Positions 26,755 through 35,567 are shown, counted from the stretch's first letter. The stretch is DNA of 64,000 nucleotides from Rudaea sp. 3F27F6 (GCF_005503555.1 NZ_SCNG01000002.1:248001-312000); one strand, 5' to 3'. Notes: generated by a model not told the origin, from the sequence alone. Translations and numbers: made by a program.

Positions 26755-27117
26755 CGGCACGATGACGTTTTGACCGTTCTCACCAAGCGCGGCCGCACAG
26801 CGCCAAAGTCGAAAAGTTCCAACCGTTCGCACCGAGCGTAGCCGCGCAGCGGCGAAGTCGACGTCTCGCACCAGCAGGCTTCGACTCCGCGCCTCCGGCG
26901 CTACGCTCAGCCCGAACGGATTCCCATACAACACCAGACGGATTCATTACACAGCACTAGACGGATTCACACACAGCGCCCAGGCGCATTCGTCCACAAT
27001 GGACAAGCGCCACTGATCCGGCACGATGAAAATTGCAGCCCTTCGCACTGAAAAATTGCAGCGAAAAATTGCATCCGTTCGCACTGAGCGTAGCCGCACA
27101 GCGGCGAAGTCGAAGTG
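26755..27117. repeat. composite extragenic repeat block (locus 2)
   Basis: The block holds a degenerate half-palindrome (26774-26813), a full palindrome pair (CCGTTCGCACCGAGCGTAGC at 26823 to CTCAGCCCGAACGG at 26919), a 22-23-bp tandem array (GGATTC at 26918, 26940, 26963 and a variant GCATTC at 26986) and another half-palindrome (CCGTTCGCACTGAGCGTAGC at 27074). ATCCGGCACGATGA occurs at both 26755 and 27016. The central part is the reverse complement of the locus at 3241-3350, including the tandem units and their flank. It separates a LysR gene from rpmJ. Confidence 0.85.
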
Positions 27118-27315
27118 CCACCAGAATAGGCTCCGGTTCCGTAGCGGTCGGCACCCCCGATTGCATCTTCCTGTTCCTGCGAAGGAATAAACCAAAACCG
27201 GGAGGCCGCGGCGGTCCCGCGGCCAGGCAAAATTAGGGCTGTACGAACCCGATCCTTTTAGGATAGAATTGGCGGCTGCATACATTTGTACCGCCCTGAT
27301 AGACGGAAAACTCCA

Positions 27316-27441
27316 ATGAAAGTCCTGTCCTCACTCAAGTCCGCCAAGCAGCGTCATCGCGACTGCAAGGTCGTGCGTCGCCGCGGCAAAGTGTTCGTGA
27401 TCTGCAAGAGCAACCCGCGTTTCAAAGCGCGCCAGCGCTGA
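27316..27441 (+). CDS. rpmJ: 50S ribosomal protein L36, type B
   Basis: The 41-residue product reads [18 protein letters not shown], then [16 protein letters not shown] and RFKARQR, which is the type-B (C-minus) form of L36, with only Cys17 and Cys30 and no zinc ribbon. L36 sits in the large ribosomal subunit near the peptidyl-transferase region. In Enterobacteria a second copy of this type (ykgO) replaces zinc-binding L36 under zinc starvation; in Xanthomonadales this form is commonly the main one. GGAAAA precedes the ATG by 6 nt and TAGAAT at 27264-27269 may be the -10 box. A GGCGG...CCGCC inverted repeat lies at 27271-27295 in the leader. A hairpin follows. Confidence 0.95.
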   Translation: MKVLSSLKSAKQRHRDCKVVRRRGKVFVICKSNPRFKARQR

Positions 27442-27480
27442 GCCGGTCGCTCGGCGGTTCGCCGGCCGAACGCTTGTTGT

Positions 27481-27511
27481 GAAGGCCGCCACTGGGCGGC
27501 CTTCGCATTTT
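27481..27511 (+). terminator. terminator of rpmJ
   Basis: A perfect 10-bp stem GAAGGCCGCC / GGCGGCCTTC with loop ACTG is followed by GCATTTTC. It begins 40 nt after the rpmJ stop. Confidence 0.75.
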
Positions 27512-27652
27512 CGGGCTTTCCGGCGCCCCGGCACGGCGATCTTGCAACGGTCATATCGGCTTGGCACCATGATCCGCTCCGGCGGCCGCCCGCGGCCGCG
27601 AAGATCACAAAGCGCGCATTCCCGTGCGCTCTTCAAACATGAGGAAAGCCCC

Positions 27653-27997
27653 ATGTCTCCGCGCCGCTCTCTTCTCGCTTTTGCCACCGCGCTGTCGGCC
27701 CTGTTCGCGATCGACGCCGCGCATGCCGATACCCTGCTGATCGACCGCGTTCGCCAGGAACGCAGCCACGTCATGCCCGTGCGCGGCCTGTCGATGGCCC
27801 AGGTCGAGCGCCAGTACGGCACGCCGGTGAGCAAGCTCACGCCGGCCGGCGGCGATTCGCGCTGGCATCCGACGATCAACCGCTGGGTCTATGCCGACTA
27901 CACCGTCTACTTCGAGCGCGATCACGTGATCGACGCCGTGGCCAACCGCGCCTCGCCCGAAGAGATCGGGCCGAAGAACGCCGTGCAAAGCCGATGA
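27653..27997 (+). CDS. small exported protein, first gene of the agmatine operon
   Basis: The 114-residue protein starts at an ATG with GAGGAAAG 4-10 nt upstream. A signal peptide (MSPRRSLLAFATALSALFAI, cleaved near AHADT) leads to a mature domain of about 88 residues: RSHVMPVRGLSMAQVERQYG, SKLTPAGGDSRWHPTINRW, YADYTVYFERDHVIDAV. The opening GLSMAQVERQYGTP resembles the fold of SmpA/OmlA-type small periplasmic proteins. Its stop overlaps the start of agmatine deiminase (ATGA), so they are made together. I do not know its function. Linkage to polyamine synthesis could mean a periplasmic sensing or envelope role. Confidence 0.8.
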   Translation: MSPRRSLLAFATALSALFAIDAAHADTLLIDRVRQERSHVMPVRGLSMAQVERQYGTPVSKLTPAGGDSRWHPTINRWVYADYTVYFERDHVIDAVANRASPEEIGPKNAVQSR

Positions 27998-29028
27998 CGT
28001 CCCCGACCTTCCGCCTGCCTGCGGAGTGGGAGCCGCAGGACGGCGTGCTTCTGGCCTGGCCGCATGCCGGCACCGACTGGGCGCCGCGTCTCGAACAAGT
28101 CGAAACCACCTGTGCGGCGCTGATCGCGGCGATCTCGCGCTACGAACGCGTCGTGCTCTGCGTCGCCGACGCCGAAGTCCATGCGCGCGCCGAACGGGCG
28201 CTGCGCGACGCCGGCGCGCATAACGACAAGATCCGCTTCGTCGCCGTCGAATACGACGACACCTGGCTGCGCGATTCGGGGCCGATCACCCTGAGCGACG
28301 GCAACGGCCTGCGCCTGACCGACTTCCGCTTCACCGGCTGGGGCGGCAAATTCGGCGCGAGCCGCGACGACGCGCTGATCGGCAACCTGATCGTGCGCGA
28401 CGTGTTTGCACCGGCCGAGCACGTGCGTGTGGACTGGGCGCTCGAAGGCGGCGCGATCGAATCGGACGGCGCCGGCACGATCCTGACCACTTGGCGCTGC
28501 CTGCACCAGCGCCATCCGGAACAAAGCCGCGAGGAAATGTCGCAGTTACTGCGCGACAAACTCGTTGCGCAACGCGTGCTCTGGCTCGAACACGGCTATC
28601 TGCAGGGCGACGACACCGATGCGCACGTCGATACGCTCGCGCGCCTCGCCCCGAACGATGCGATCGTGTTTCAGAGCTGCGATGATCCGAACGACACGCA
28701 CTACGGCGAACTCGCGCGCATGCGCGACGAACTCGCCGCGCTGCGCACGCTGGACGGCAAGCCCTACCGGCTGCACGCCCTGCCCTGGGCGCAACCGATC
28801 CTCGACGACGGCCGCCGCCTCGCCGCCTCGTACGCGAACTACTTGATCGTCAATGGCGCCGTGCTCGTGCCGTCCTACGGCGACCCTGCCGACGCCGAAG
28901 CGGTGCGCATCATCGGCGCCGCCCACCCGGGCCGGGAAATCGTCGCGATTCCGTGCCGTCCATTGATCTGGCAGAACGGCAGTCTGCACTGCATGACCAT
29001 GCAGCTGCCCAGAGGAGTATTGAAGTGA
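27994..29028 (+). CDS. aguA: agmatine deiminase
   Basis: A 344-residue enzyme of the peptidyl-arginine-deiminase/agmatine deiminase family that converts agmatine to N-carbamoylputrescine and ammonia. Family motifs are DDTWLRDSGP (about 89-98), DWALEGGAIESDG (about 149-161), DAHVDTLAR and the catalytic Cys333 in GSLHCMTMQLP near the C-terminus. Length is normal for a bacterial AguA. It overlaps the small exported-protein gene upstream by ATGA and the amidase gene downstream by GTGA, so the three are translationally coupled. With the next enzyme it completes the arginine-agmatine-putrescine route. No arginine decarboxylase gene is in the window. Confidence 0.95.
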   Translation: MTSPTFRLPAEWEPQDGVLLAWPHAGTDWAPRLEQVETTCAALIAAISRYERVVLCVADAEVHARAERALRDAGAHNDKIRFVAVEYDDTWLRDSGPITLSDGNGLRLTDFRFTGWGGKFGASRDDALIGNLIVRDVFAPAEHVRVDWALEGGAIESDGAGTILTTWRCLHQRHPEQSREEMSQLLRDKLVAQRVLWLEHGYLQGDDTDAHVDTLARLAPNDAIVFQSCDDPNDTHYGELARMRDELAALRTLDGKPYRLHALPWAQPILDDGRRLAASYANYLIVNGAVLVPSYGDPADAEAVRIIGAAHPGREIVAIPCRPLIWQNGSLHCMTMQLPRGVLK

Positions 29029-29909
29029 ACAAGACACTGCGCGTCGCGCTGCTGCAGGAGACCGACCGCGGCAGCGCCGGCGCCAATCTCGACGCGATCG
29101 AAGCCGGCCTGCGCGAAGCCGCCGCGGCTGGCGCCAGGCTCGTGCTGCTGCAGGAACTGCACAACGGCGCGTATTTCTGCCAGCACGAAAGCGTCGCCGA
29201 GTTCGATCGCGCCGAACCGATCCCGGGACCGAGCACCGCGCGCCTCGGCGCGCTCGCCGCCGAACTGAAACTCGTCGTCGTCGCTTCGCTGTTCGAGCGC
29301 CGCGCCGCCGGCCTCTATCACAATACCGCCGTCGTCTTCGATGCTGCAAAAGATATTTGTGGAAAATACCGCAAAATGCACATCCCCGACGATCCGGCCT
29401 TCTACGAGAAGTTCTACTTCACTCCGGGCGATCTCGGCTTCGAGCCGATCGAGACCTCGGTCGGCAAACTCGGCCTGCTCGTCTGCTGGGACCAGTGGTA
29501 TCCCGAAGGCGCGCGCCTGATGGCACTGGCCGGCGCAGATCTGCTGCTCTATCCGACCGCGATCGGCTGGGACCCCGGCGACGACGACGCGGAAAAATCG
29601 CGCCAGCGCGACGCCTGGATCACCGTACAGCGCGGCCATGCGGTCGCCAACGGACTGCCGCTGCTCGCCTGCAACCGCACCGGTTTCGAGGCGGCGCCCG
29701 ACGGCGCGCGCGGTATCCAGTTCTGGGGTTCCAGTTTCGTCGCCGGCCCGCAAGGCGAGTTTCTCGCCGAGGCGTCGACCGACAAGCGCGAGCTGCTGAT
29801 CGCCGACATCGACATGGCGCGCAGCGAAAATGTGCGCCGCATCTGGCCGTTCCTGCGCGACCGCCGCATCGACGCCTACGGCGATCTGCTCAAGCGCTAT
29901 CGCGACTAA
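29025..29909 (+). CDS. aguB: N-carbamoylputrescine amidase
   Basis: A 294-residue nitrilase-superfamily enzyme releasing putrescine, CO2 and ammonia from N-carbamoylputrescine. The catalytic triad is Glu44 (LLQELHNGAYF), Lys117 (CGKYRKMHIPDDP) and Cys154 (LLVCWDQWYPEGARL), all intact. The start is GTG at 29025, which overlaps the aguA stop and has AGGAG 9 nt upstream; the frame is open further back but lies inside aguA. The residues around the active site (HNGAYF, IGWDPG) are those of AguB rather than of general nitrilases. The putrescine made feeds polyamine pools. Confidence 0.95.
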   Translation: MNKTLRVALLQETDRGSAGANLDAIEAGLREAAAAGARLVLLQELHNGAYFCQHESVAEFDRAEPIPGPSTARLGALAAELKLVVVASLFERRAAGLYHNTAVVFDAAKDICGKYRKMHIPDDPAFYEKFYFTPGDLGFEPIETSVGKLGLLVCWDQWYPEGARLMALAGADLLLYPTAIGWDPGDDDAEKSRQRDAWITVQRGHAVANGLPLLACNRTGFEAAPDGARGIQFWGSSFVAGPQGEFLAEASTDKRELLIADIDMARSENVRRIWPFLRDRRIDAYGDLLKRYRD

Positions 29910-29937
29910 GACCGCGCCGCCGAAGCCGCCGACCTCG

Positions 29938-29958
29938 TTCCCGCGCCGGCGGGAGTCC
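29938..29958. repeat. dRS3-like inverted repeat
   Basis: TTCCCGCGCCGGCGGGAGTCC is a palindrome of the TTCCCGCG-CGGGA type also found at 49474-49500 and, with a different stem, at 62951-62978. It follows the aguB stop by about 28 nt and may act in mRNA 3' end formation. Confidence 0.55.
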
Positions 29959-30038
29959 ATTTTGTTTCGCCGTCCCAAGAACGAAATCGAAAAGAATTCC
30001 CACTGGCAAAGGGCAATCACGATCCGACAAAGCAACCG

Positions 30039-31301
30039 ATGATGAGCGAATCCAATCTCGCAACACCCGCCCCGACCGCCACCGACGAAACAGATTCGTC
30101 GCTGCAAGCCCAGCCGCTGGCGCGCATCACGCGCGACGGCGTCGAATACACCCTGCTCGGCACGGCGCACGTCTCGCGCGCCTCGGTCGCCGCCGTGCAG
30201 GAACTGATCGGAACGGAAAACTTCGACGCGATCGCGATTGAACTCTGCGACACGCGCTACCGCGCACTGCGCGACCGCGAAGCCTGGCGCAATCTCGACC
30301 TGCTGCAGATCATCCGCCAGGGCAAGGCCGGCATGGTCGCGGCGAACCTCGCCCTGTCGGCGTATCAGCGCCGCCTCGCCGAGCAGTTCGGCATCGAGCC
30401 GGGCGAGGAAATGAAAACCGCGGCCGAGCTCGCCGAAGCGCAGCACAAGCCGGTCTGGCTGATCGACCGCGAAGTCAGCACGACGCTCAAGCGTGCGTAT
30501 CGCAGCGTCGGCTTTCTCGAACGCTTCGGCATTCTCGGCGGCCTGACCGCGAGCCTGTTCGAGCGCGGCGAAGTCGCCGAAGCCGATATCGAGAAACTCA
30601 AGCAAGGCGACATGCTGCAAAGCGCGTTCAGCGAATTTGCCGAGCAGTCCGAGCCGTTGTTCCGCAGCCTGATCGCCGAGCGCGACAGCTTCATGTCGGC
30701 GCGCCTGCGCGAGGAAAGCGCGAAGGCGCAACAATTCGGAACGCCGGTCAAGCGCGTCCTCGCCGTGATCGGCGCGGGCCATCTCGCCGGCATGACGCGC
30801 GAGATCGGCGTGCAGCAGGACGATCCGGCGACGCTGACCCAGTCGCTCAATGCGACGACGCCACCGTCGCAATGGCCGAAATGGATCGGCCTCGGCGTGC
30901 TCGCGGTGATCATCGCCGCGATCGCCTACACCTTCACGCGCGGTGCGCATTTCGGCGTCGAGGCGATCAAGGTCTGGGTGCTGTTCACCGGCGGCCTCGC
31001 CGCACTCGGCGCCCTGCTCGGCGGCGCACATCCGCTCAGCGCATTGACCGCGTTCGTCGTCGGCCCGCTCAAGCCGTTTCGTCCGCTCGTGCCGGTCGGC
31101 GCGGTTACCGCGGCGGTCGAGATGTCGCTGCGCCGGCCGCGCGTCGCCGATTTCGAGTCGCTGCGCGACGACGTGATCGACTGGCGCGGCTGGTGGAAGA
31201 ACCGCGTTTCGCGCACCCTGCTGGTCTTCCTGCTGAGCAATTTCGGCATGGTCCTCGGCGAATATCTCGCCGGCATTCGCATCCTGAGCAAGCTGATATG
31301 A
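30039..31301 (+). CDS. TraB/PrgY-family membrane protein
   Basis: A 420-residue protein of the TraB family. The N-terminal ~250 residues carry the family motifs LLGTAHVSRAS (about 39-49), IAIELCDTRYRALRD, a Glu/Asp-rich helix bundle and VLAVIGAGHLAGM (about 242-254), which resemble a metal-dependent Tiki/TraB peptidase-like active site. The C-terminal part has about four transmembrane segments (WIGLGVLAVIIAAIAYTF, FTGGLAALGALLGGAHPL, PVGAVTAAVEM, LLVFLLSNFGMVLGEYLAG). The enterococcal namesake turns down a sex pheromone, but the role in Proteobacteria is unknown. The stop overlaps the next start (ATGA), linking it to the DUF349 gene. An ATG one codon later is an equally good start. Confidence 0.85.
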   Translation: MMSESNLATPAPTATDETDSSLQAQPLARITRDGVEYTLLGTAHVSRASVAAVQELIGTENFDAIAIELCDTRYRALRDREAWRNLDLLQIIRQGKAGMVAANLALSAYQRRLAEQFGIEPGEEMKTAAELAEAQHKPVWLIDREVSTTLKRAYRSVGFLERFGILGGLTASLFERGEVAEADIEKLKQGDMLQSAFSEFAEQSEPLFRSLIAERDSFMSARLREESAKAQQFGTPVKRVLAVIGAGHLAGMTREIGVQQDDPATLTQSLNATTPPSQWPKWIGLGVLAVIIAAIAYTFTRGAHFGVEAIKVWVLFTGGLAALGALLGGAHPLSALTAFVVGPLKPFRPLVPVGAVTAAVEMSLRRPRVADFESLRDDVIDWRGWWKNRVSRTLLVFLLSNFGMVLGEYLAGIRILSKLI

Positions 31302-33784
31302 ATCTCGCCCGCCTGTTGTTCAAACCCAAATGGCAGGACAAGAACGCCGACGTGCGCCGCACGGCCGTCACGTCGGGCAACGACCCGGACCTCGTCGCCG
31401 CGCTACCGCAACTCGTACGCGCCGATGCCGATGCGGGCGTGCGCCTTGCCGCACTCAAGCGTCTCGATGACTACGAGGCGTGGCGCGAGCGTTCGACCGG
31501 CGATGCCGATGCCGAGCTGCGCCGCACCGCGCGCAATGCCTATCTGACCCTGCTCTGCTCCAACGATGCACGCGTACCGGCGCTGCCGCGCCGCATCGCC
31601 GAACTCGACACGCTGAACGCGGAAGAGATGGAGCGCGTCGCCACACGCGCGACCGACCGCGATCTGCGCGCGAACGCACTCGAACGGGTGACACGGCCTG
31701 CCCTGCTCGCCGAGCGCGCCGTGACCGACCCCGATCCGGCGATCCGTCTCGCCGTGCTCGAACGCATCGACGATGCGGCCACGCTGGAACGCATCGCCGA
31801 ACGCGCGCGCAAGACCGACAAGGCCGTCAACCGGCGCGCGCGAGAATTGGTCGAGACGCAACGCATCGGCCGTGGCGATGCCGCCGCCGTCGGACAGAAA
31901 GCACGGGCGTTGTGCGAACGCATGGAAGCGCTGGTGCGTTCGCCGGCGCACAGCGAAACGGTCTACGAGGCGATCGTGCGTGAATGGAACGCACTCGGCA
32001 ATGCCATTCCGACCGATTTGCTCGCGCGCTACTGCGGTGCCGACGCGCTGGTAAGACAAACGAAAATCAACGTGCTGAATCCGCCGGTGCGCGAAGTCGC
32101 AGCGCCGGTGCAAGCGGAGACCGTCGAGGTCGTGGCGGCCGAACCGGCCGCGCCGACACCCGAGATGCTCGCTTCGCAGGCGCGCTTCGATGCGGCACTC
32201 GCAAATGCCGCGGCCGAAGCGCAGCGCGAGCGCGAACTGCGCCGCTCACACTTGCGCGAGATCGAAGAGCTGCTGCCGCAGTACACCACAGTGATCGAAG
32301 CCGGCACAGTTTCCGCCGCGCACGCCATGCACGATCGCCTGCTCAATCTGACCGCGATGGTCGTGCCGCTGCCGGCATCGCTCGAAACGAAATTGACGCC
32401 GCTGCACGAGCACTACGCCGAACTCAAACAGCAACAGTCCTGGGCCAACCGCCGTCGCCGCGAAATGCTCTGTGAGGACGTTGGGCAGCTCGCACAGTCC
32501 GGGCTGCATCCCGATGCGCTGGCCCTGCGCATACGCGAGGCGCGCGAGGAATGGCAACGGCTCGACGCCTCCGAAGGTATCACCGCAAAGGCCGAATCGA
32601 GTCTGGCGCGCCGCTTCCAGGCGCTCTGTCATCGCGCGCTGAAGCCGGCCAAGGCGTATTTCGACAAACGCAGCGAACTGCGCAAAGGGCACACGGGCGA
32701 AGTGGAGAAATTGCTCCAGGACGCCGCCGCGCTGTTGGCCGAAATCGCCGATTGGAAAGCCGCCGGACAACTGCGCCAGAAACTCGGCGACGCGCTGCGC
32801 TCGCTGGACGGCGTCGATCCGCGCTCGCGTACCGCACTCGCCAAACAGATCAAGGATGCGATCGCGAGCCTCACACCGCGGCTCGACGCACATGCAGACG
32901 ACGTCGAAGCGGCGAAGAAGCGCCTGATCGTTCGCGCCGCAGCGTTGCAGCAGCAAAATGACGGCCGTAGCATCGCGCGTGACGCGCGCGAACTGCAGCA
33001 GCAGTGGACGGCGCTCGGTCACGGCCGCCGTGGCAGCGACCAACGTCTGTGGAACGAATTCCGCGGTGCGATCGACGCCGCCTTCGGCCAGCTCGACGCC
33101 GCGCGCAAGCAGCGCGACGACGAGGCCACGGCGCTGCGCGCGCAGGCGGAGGCTCTGCTCGGCGAGATTGAAACCTTGCGCGATGACGGCGCGTTGCCGG
33201 CCGAAGAAATGAAATCCAAACTGCGCGATCTCGATACGCGCTGGCAGGCGCTCGCGTCCGTCGACCATGCCTTCGAGCAGCGCTATCGCAAAGCCCACGG
33301 CGTCATCGAGTCTGGCCTGCAAGGCGCGGTGCGGCGCAAGCGTTTGCTGCGCTATACCTTGGCGATGGACAAATACGCGCTGCTGCGTTCCGTCGAAACC
33401 GGAACGCAGACGATCGAAGCGGTCGCACCGCAGTTCAACGAACCCGCGGTTCCGGCCGAATTCGCCAAGTCTCTCGAAGGCCGGTTCGCGCGCGCAAGCT
33501 CGCAACCGACAGCGGCGGACGAAGCCAGCGAGATGGCAGCGCGCGATCTGCTCGTCGAATTCGAATTCTTCGCCGGCATCGAAACGCCGGCCGAGGATCG
33601 TCAACGCCGCATGAGCTTCCAAGTGCAGCGCCTGGCCTCGCGCATGCGCGATCGCGGTGCGGCGACGCCGGAATCCGAACTGGCGCGTCTGATGCAGATC
33701 TGGTTCGCCCAGGCGGCTCAGCCCGCCGAGTTGGAACAGCGTTTCGTGCGCGCGGCGACCGCGGCGATCGAAACCTTGCCCTGA
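31298..33784 (+). CDS. DUF349-domain protein with HEAT-like N-terminus
   Basis: An 828-residue soluble protein starting at the ATG that overlaps the TraB stop. The first ~180 residues form short helical repeats (DVRRTAVTSGNDPDLVAALP, AGVRLAALKRLDDYEAWR, AIRLAVLERIDDAATLERIA), like HEAT repeats. The rest is long helical, coiled-coil-rich sequence with DUF349 units marked by W-x-A/x-L-G patterns (REEWQRLDA, QQQWTALGHG, DTRWQALA). DUF349 proteins are common in Proteobacteria and Actinobacteria, and no biochemical role is settled; contact with DNA or a chaperone-like function have been considered. High Arg/Glu/Ala content is normal for the family. Coupling to TraB suggests a joint role, which I cannot define. 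Confidence 0.85.
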   Translation: MNLARLLFKPKWQDKNADVRRTAVTSGNDPDLVAALPQLVRADADAGVRLAALKRLDDYEAWRERSTGDADAELRRTARNAYLTLLCSNDARVPALPRRIAELDTLNAEEMERVATRATDRDLRANALERVTRPALLAERAVTDPDPAIRLAVLERIDDAATLERIAERARKTDKAVNRRARELVETQRIGRGDAAAVGQKARALCERMEALVRSPAHSETVYEAIVREWNALGNAIPTDLLARYCGADALVRQTKINVLNPPVREVAAPVQAETVEVVAAEPAAPTPEMLASQARFDAALANAAAEAQRERELRRSHLREIEELLPQYTTVIEAGTVSAAHAMHDRLLNLTAMVVPLPASLETKLTPLHEHYAELKQQQSWANRRRREMLCEDVGQLAQSGLHPDALALRIREAREEWQRLDASEGITAKAESSLARRFQALCHRALKPAKAYFDKRSELRKGHTGEVEKLLQDAAALLAEIADWKAAGQLRQKLGDALRSLDGVDPRSRTALAKQIKDAIASLTPRLDAHADDVEAAKKRLIVRAAALQQQNDGRSIARDARELQQQWTALGHGRRGSDQRLWNEFRGAIDAAFGQLDAARKQRDDEATALRAQAEALLGEIETLRDDGALPAEEMKSKLRDLDTRWQALASVDHAFEQRYRKAHGVIESGLQGAVRRKRLLRYTLAMDKYALLRSVETGTQTIEAVAPQFNEPAVPAEFAKSLEGRFARASSQPTAADEASEMAARDLLVEFEFFAGIETPAEDRQRRMSFQVQRLASRMRDRGAATPESELARLMQIWFAQAAQPAELEQRFVRAATAAIETLP

Positions 33785-34089
33785 GCGGCGGCGGGCGACC
33801 GCCCCGCATCCGCCACGGCGAGCGTCGCCGGCCTCCTTCTTGCCGATGGGATCAGGTCTTGTTGGTGGAATTCGCACGAATTCTTCGATACGCTGCGCTC
33901 GGCGGTGTAGGTTTGCACGCAGCTTCTTGTGCCGGCCGGTTGGCGAACTTCGCCTCGCTTGCGCACATAGTCGACGCCGTGCCCATTTTCCGCCGCCGTA
34001 AGGTTTTTAGAAGGAAATACCGCACGGGCGCGAGCTAAGTTTCCGGAGTGCCCGTTCCACGGAGCGCACAGGGACTCAGGGAACGAACC
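33785..34089. other. intergenic with palindrome
   Basis: About 305 bp before the orphan regulator. GAATTCG-CA-CGAATTC at 33868-33883 is a 16-nt inverted repeat with perfect 7-nt arms that could be an operator. No other structure is obvious. Confidence 0.4.
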
Positions 34090-34800
34090 GTGACTCGCAT
34101 CGCGTTGATCAGCACGGACTTCGAACTACGCGCCACTTTGCGTGCTGCACTTCAACGCCGCGGTTTCGAAGTGACGATTTTCACCGACGTCGGCGAAGCA
34201 TTGCCGAGGCTGGCGCGTGGCGAAGCCGCGCTCGCGATTCTGGACGTCGCCCGCGCGGACGATCCGGCAATCGCCGTTTCGCGGATTCGCCACGAACACG
34301 ATCTGCCTTTGCTCGTGCTCGGCGACGATTCGGACGAAACCTGCTGCATCGCGACGCTCGAGGCCGGCAGCGACGACTTCATCGCGGCGCCGCCGCGGCA
34401 GCTCGAACTGGTCGCCCGGGTGCGCGCCCTGCTGCGGCGAATGAGGCATGCAGGCAAAGGAAAGGCAGCCTGCTACCGATTCGCCGACTGCGTCTTCGAT
34501 ACGGCCGAGCGCCGCGTGCACGGTCCGCAGCAGAAGTCGGTGCGCCTCACTCTTGCCGAAGGACGCCTGCTCACGATGTTCGTCGAATCGCCGCAGCGCG
34601 TGCTGACGCGTGAACGCTTGATTTCGGGGCTGCACGGCAGCGGCGAAGCGGTGTTCGACCGCAGCATCGACATGCGCGTGTCCAGGCTGCGGCGGCGCCT
34701 GCGTTCTGTGGGCGTGCCTGCCGGGATGATTTGCACCGAGCGCAACTTGGGCTACGTGCTGCAAACGGCCGTGGACCACGCTCCGCCGCTGCTATCGTGA
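34090..34800 (+). CDS. OmpR-type regulator with degenerate receiver
   Basis: A 236-residue protein when started at GTG 34090, which has AGGGAA 8 nt upstream. The receiver (1-110) keeps Asp52 (LAILDVARADD) but has only Thr9-Asp10 where an acidic pair is usual, and Ala100 (DDFIAAPPRQ) where the conserved Lys should be, so normal phosphorylation control is doubtful. The C-terminal winged helix (about 135-230: VRLTLAEGRLLTMFVESPQR, VLTRERLISGLHG, FDRSIDMRVSRLRRRLRS, CTERNLGYVLQ) is intact and should bind DNA. No kinase gene is nearby. It points towards a cluster of three unassigned genes on the other strand, which may be targets. Confidence 0.85.
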   Translation: MTRIALISTDFELRATLRAALQRRGFEVTIFTDVGEALPRLARGEAALAILDVARADDPAIAVSRIRHEHDLPLLVLGDDSDETCCIATLEAGSDDFIAAPPRQLELVARVRALLRRMRHAGKGKAACYRFADCVFDTAERRVHGPQQKSVRLTLAEGRLLTMFVESPQRVLTRERLISGLHGSGEAVFDRSIDMRVSRLRRRLRSVGVPAGMICTERNLGYVLQTAVDHAPPLLS

Positions 34801-34854
34801 CATCGCGTTTGCGCTAAAACCGCAATCGCCGCGTCGCCGCGCGCAGCGGCTGCG

Positions 34855-35496
34855 CTAAGACACCAACTCGAAGCGGCCGCTGGCCGACGAATAGCGCACG
34901 GTTCTCGTCGAAACGCCGCCGGCGAACGGCACGACGAGCTTGCCGCTCATGCTCATCAGCGAAGCCGACGCTGACACGTTGATCACTTGGCCGGCGCTCA
35001 CTCCGCTCTGCAGCCAGATCGTCACATTGTCGCTCGCGTTCTGTATCGTCGATTGCATCGCCGGCACCGTCTCCGCGTTGAGCGGCAATGCCGTACTCGA
35101 CGCATTGCCGTTGACGTTGATCGTCTGAGCCAGTCCGAACAACAGAAAAGGCAACTGCGCCGCCGGCACCGTGTTGTCGACACGATACTGGTTGCTGCCG
35201 AGATCCTGCCTGCGCGTGCCGCTGCCGAAACCGCTGAGCGCGAATGGATAGCCGTAACCTCCGATCGCTGAAGTCGTCGTCATCGACGTCATCGTGCCGT
35301 TGCCCGTGCTCGACGAACTCGATGCGAACAACATGTAGTCGTCGGCCCAGCTCAGTTCGGTCGACATCATCGGCTGAGCCGCGGCCCAGACCACCGGCTT
35401 GCCCGCACCGACGTTCTTGACCAGCACGATGACTTCGTTCGCCGCGTAGATCGTCGGTAAATCGGTGCTGGAAATTTCCGCGATCAGCTTGAACAT
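34855..35496 (-). CDS. unassigned beta-rich protein, paralogue of the upstream gene
   Basis: The protein has 213 residues from the ATG at 35494-35496 (GGGG about 9 nt upstream); the longer frame adds a non-homologous stretch. It is Ser/Thr/Gly-rich, has no signal peptide or membrane segment, and looks all-beta. It aligns along its length with the product of 35568-36266: VVWAAAQPMMSTELSWADDY against VIWQSIDPFVSTEVQWDEQY, LPFLLFGLAQTINVNG against YPALTFGLTQTALING, and DNVTIWLQSGVSAGQVI against TNIYIWLQSTFKSETII. The two are therefore paralogues about 70 bp apart, the last genes of a three-gene minus-strand cluster. I recognise no family. Possible classes are a lectin, toxin or inclusion-type protein, but nothing in the sequence decides this. 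Confidence 0.7.
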   Translation of the reverse strand: MFKLIAEISSTDLPTIYAANEVIVLVKNVGAGKPVVWAAAQPMMSTELSWADDYMLFASSSSSTGNGTMTSMTTTSAIGGYGYPFALSGFGSGTRRQDLGSNQYRVDNTVPAAQLPFLLFGLAQTINVNGNASSTALPLNAETVPAMQSTIQNASDNVTIWLQSGVSAGQVINVSASASLMSMSGKLVVPFAGGVSTRTVRYSSASGRFELVS

Positions 35497-35567
35497 GGCG
35501 TGCCCCGGATTGGCTGGAAAAAAAGTTCCGCGCCGGTGAACGGCGCGGAACACGGACTTGATCGCAA

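Noticed and set aside
26918-26991. CRISPR-like array
   Set aside because: The repeated units are 22-23 nt with no unique spacers, the copies are few and no cas genes are present; they are tandem repeats attached to palindromes.
27271-27295. Zur box or riboswitch in front of rpmJ
   Set aside because: The GGCGG...CCGCC inverted repeat does not match the Zur consensus and no riboswitch core was recognised.
30872-31297. Extended N-terminus of the DUF349 protein
   Set aside because: The extension lies in another frame of the TraB gene and is Arg-rich; the ATG overlapping the TraB stop is the better start.
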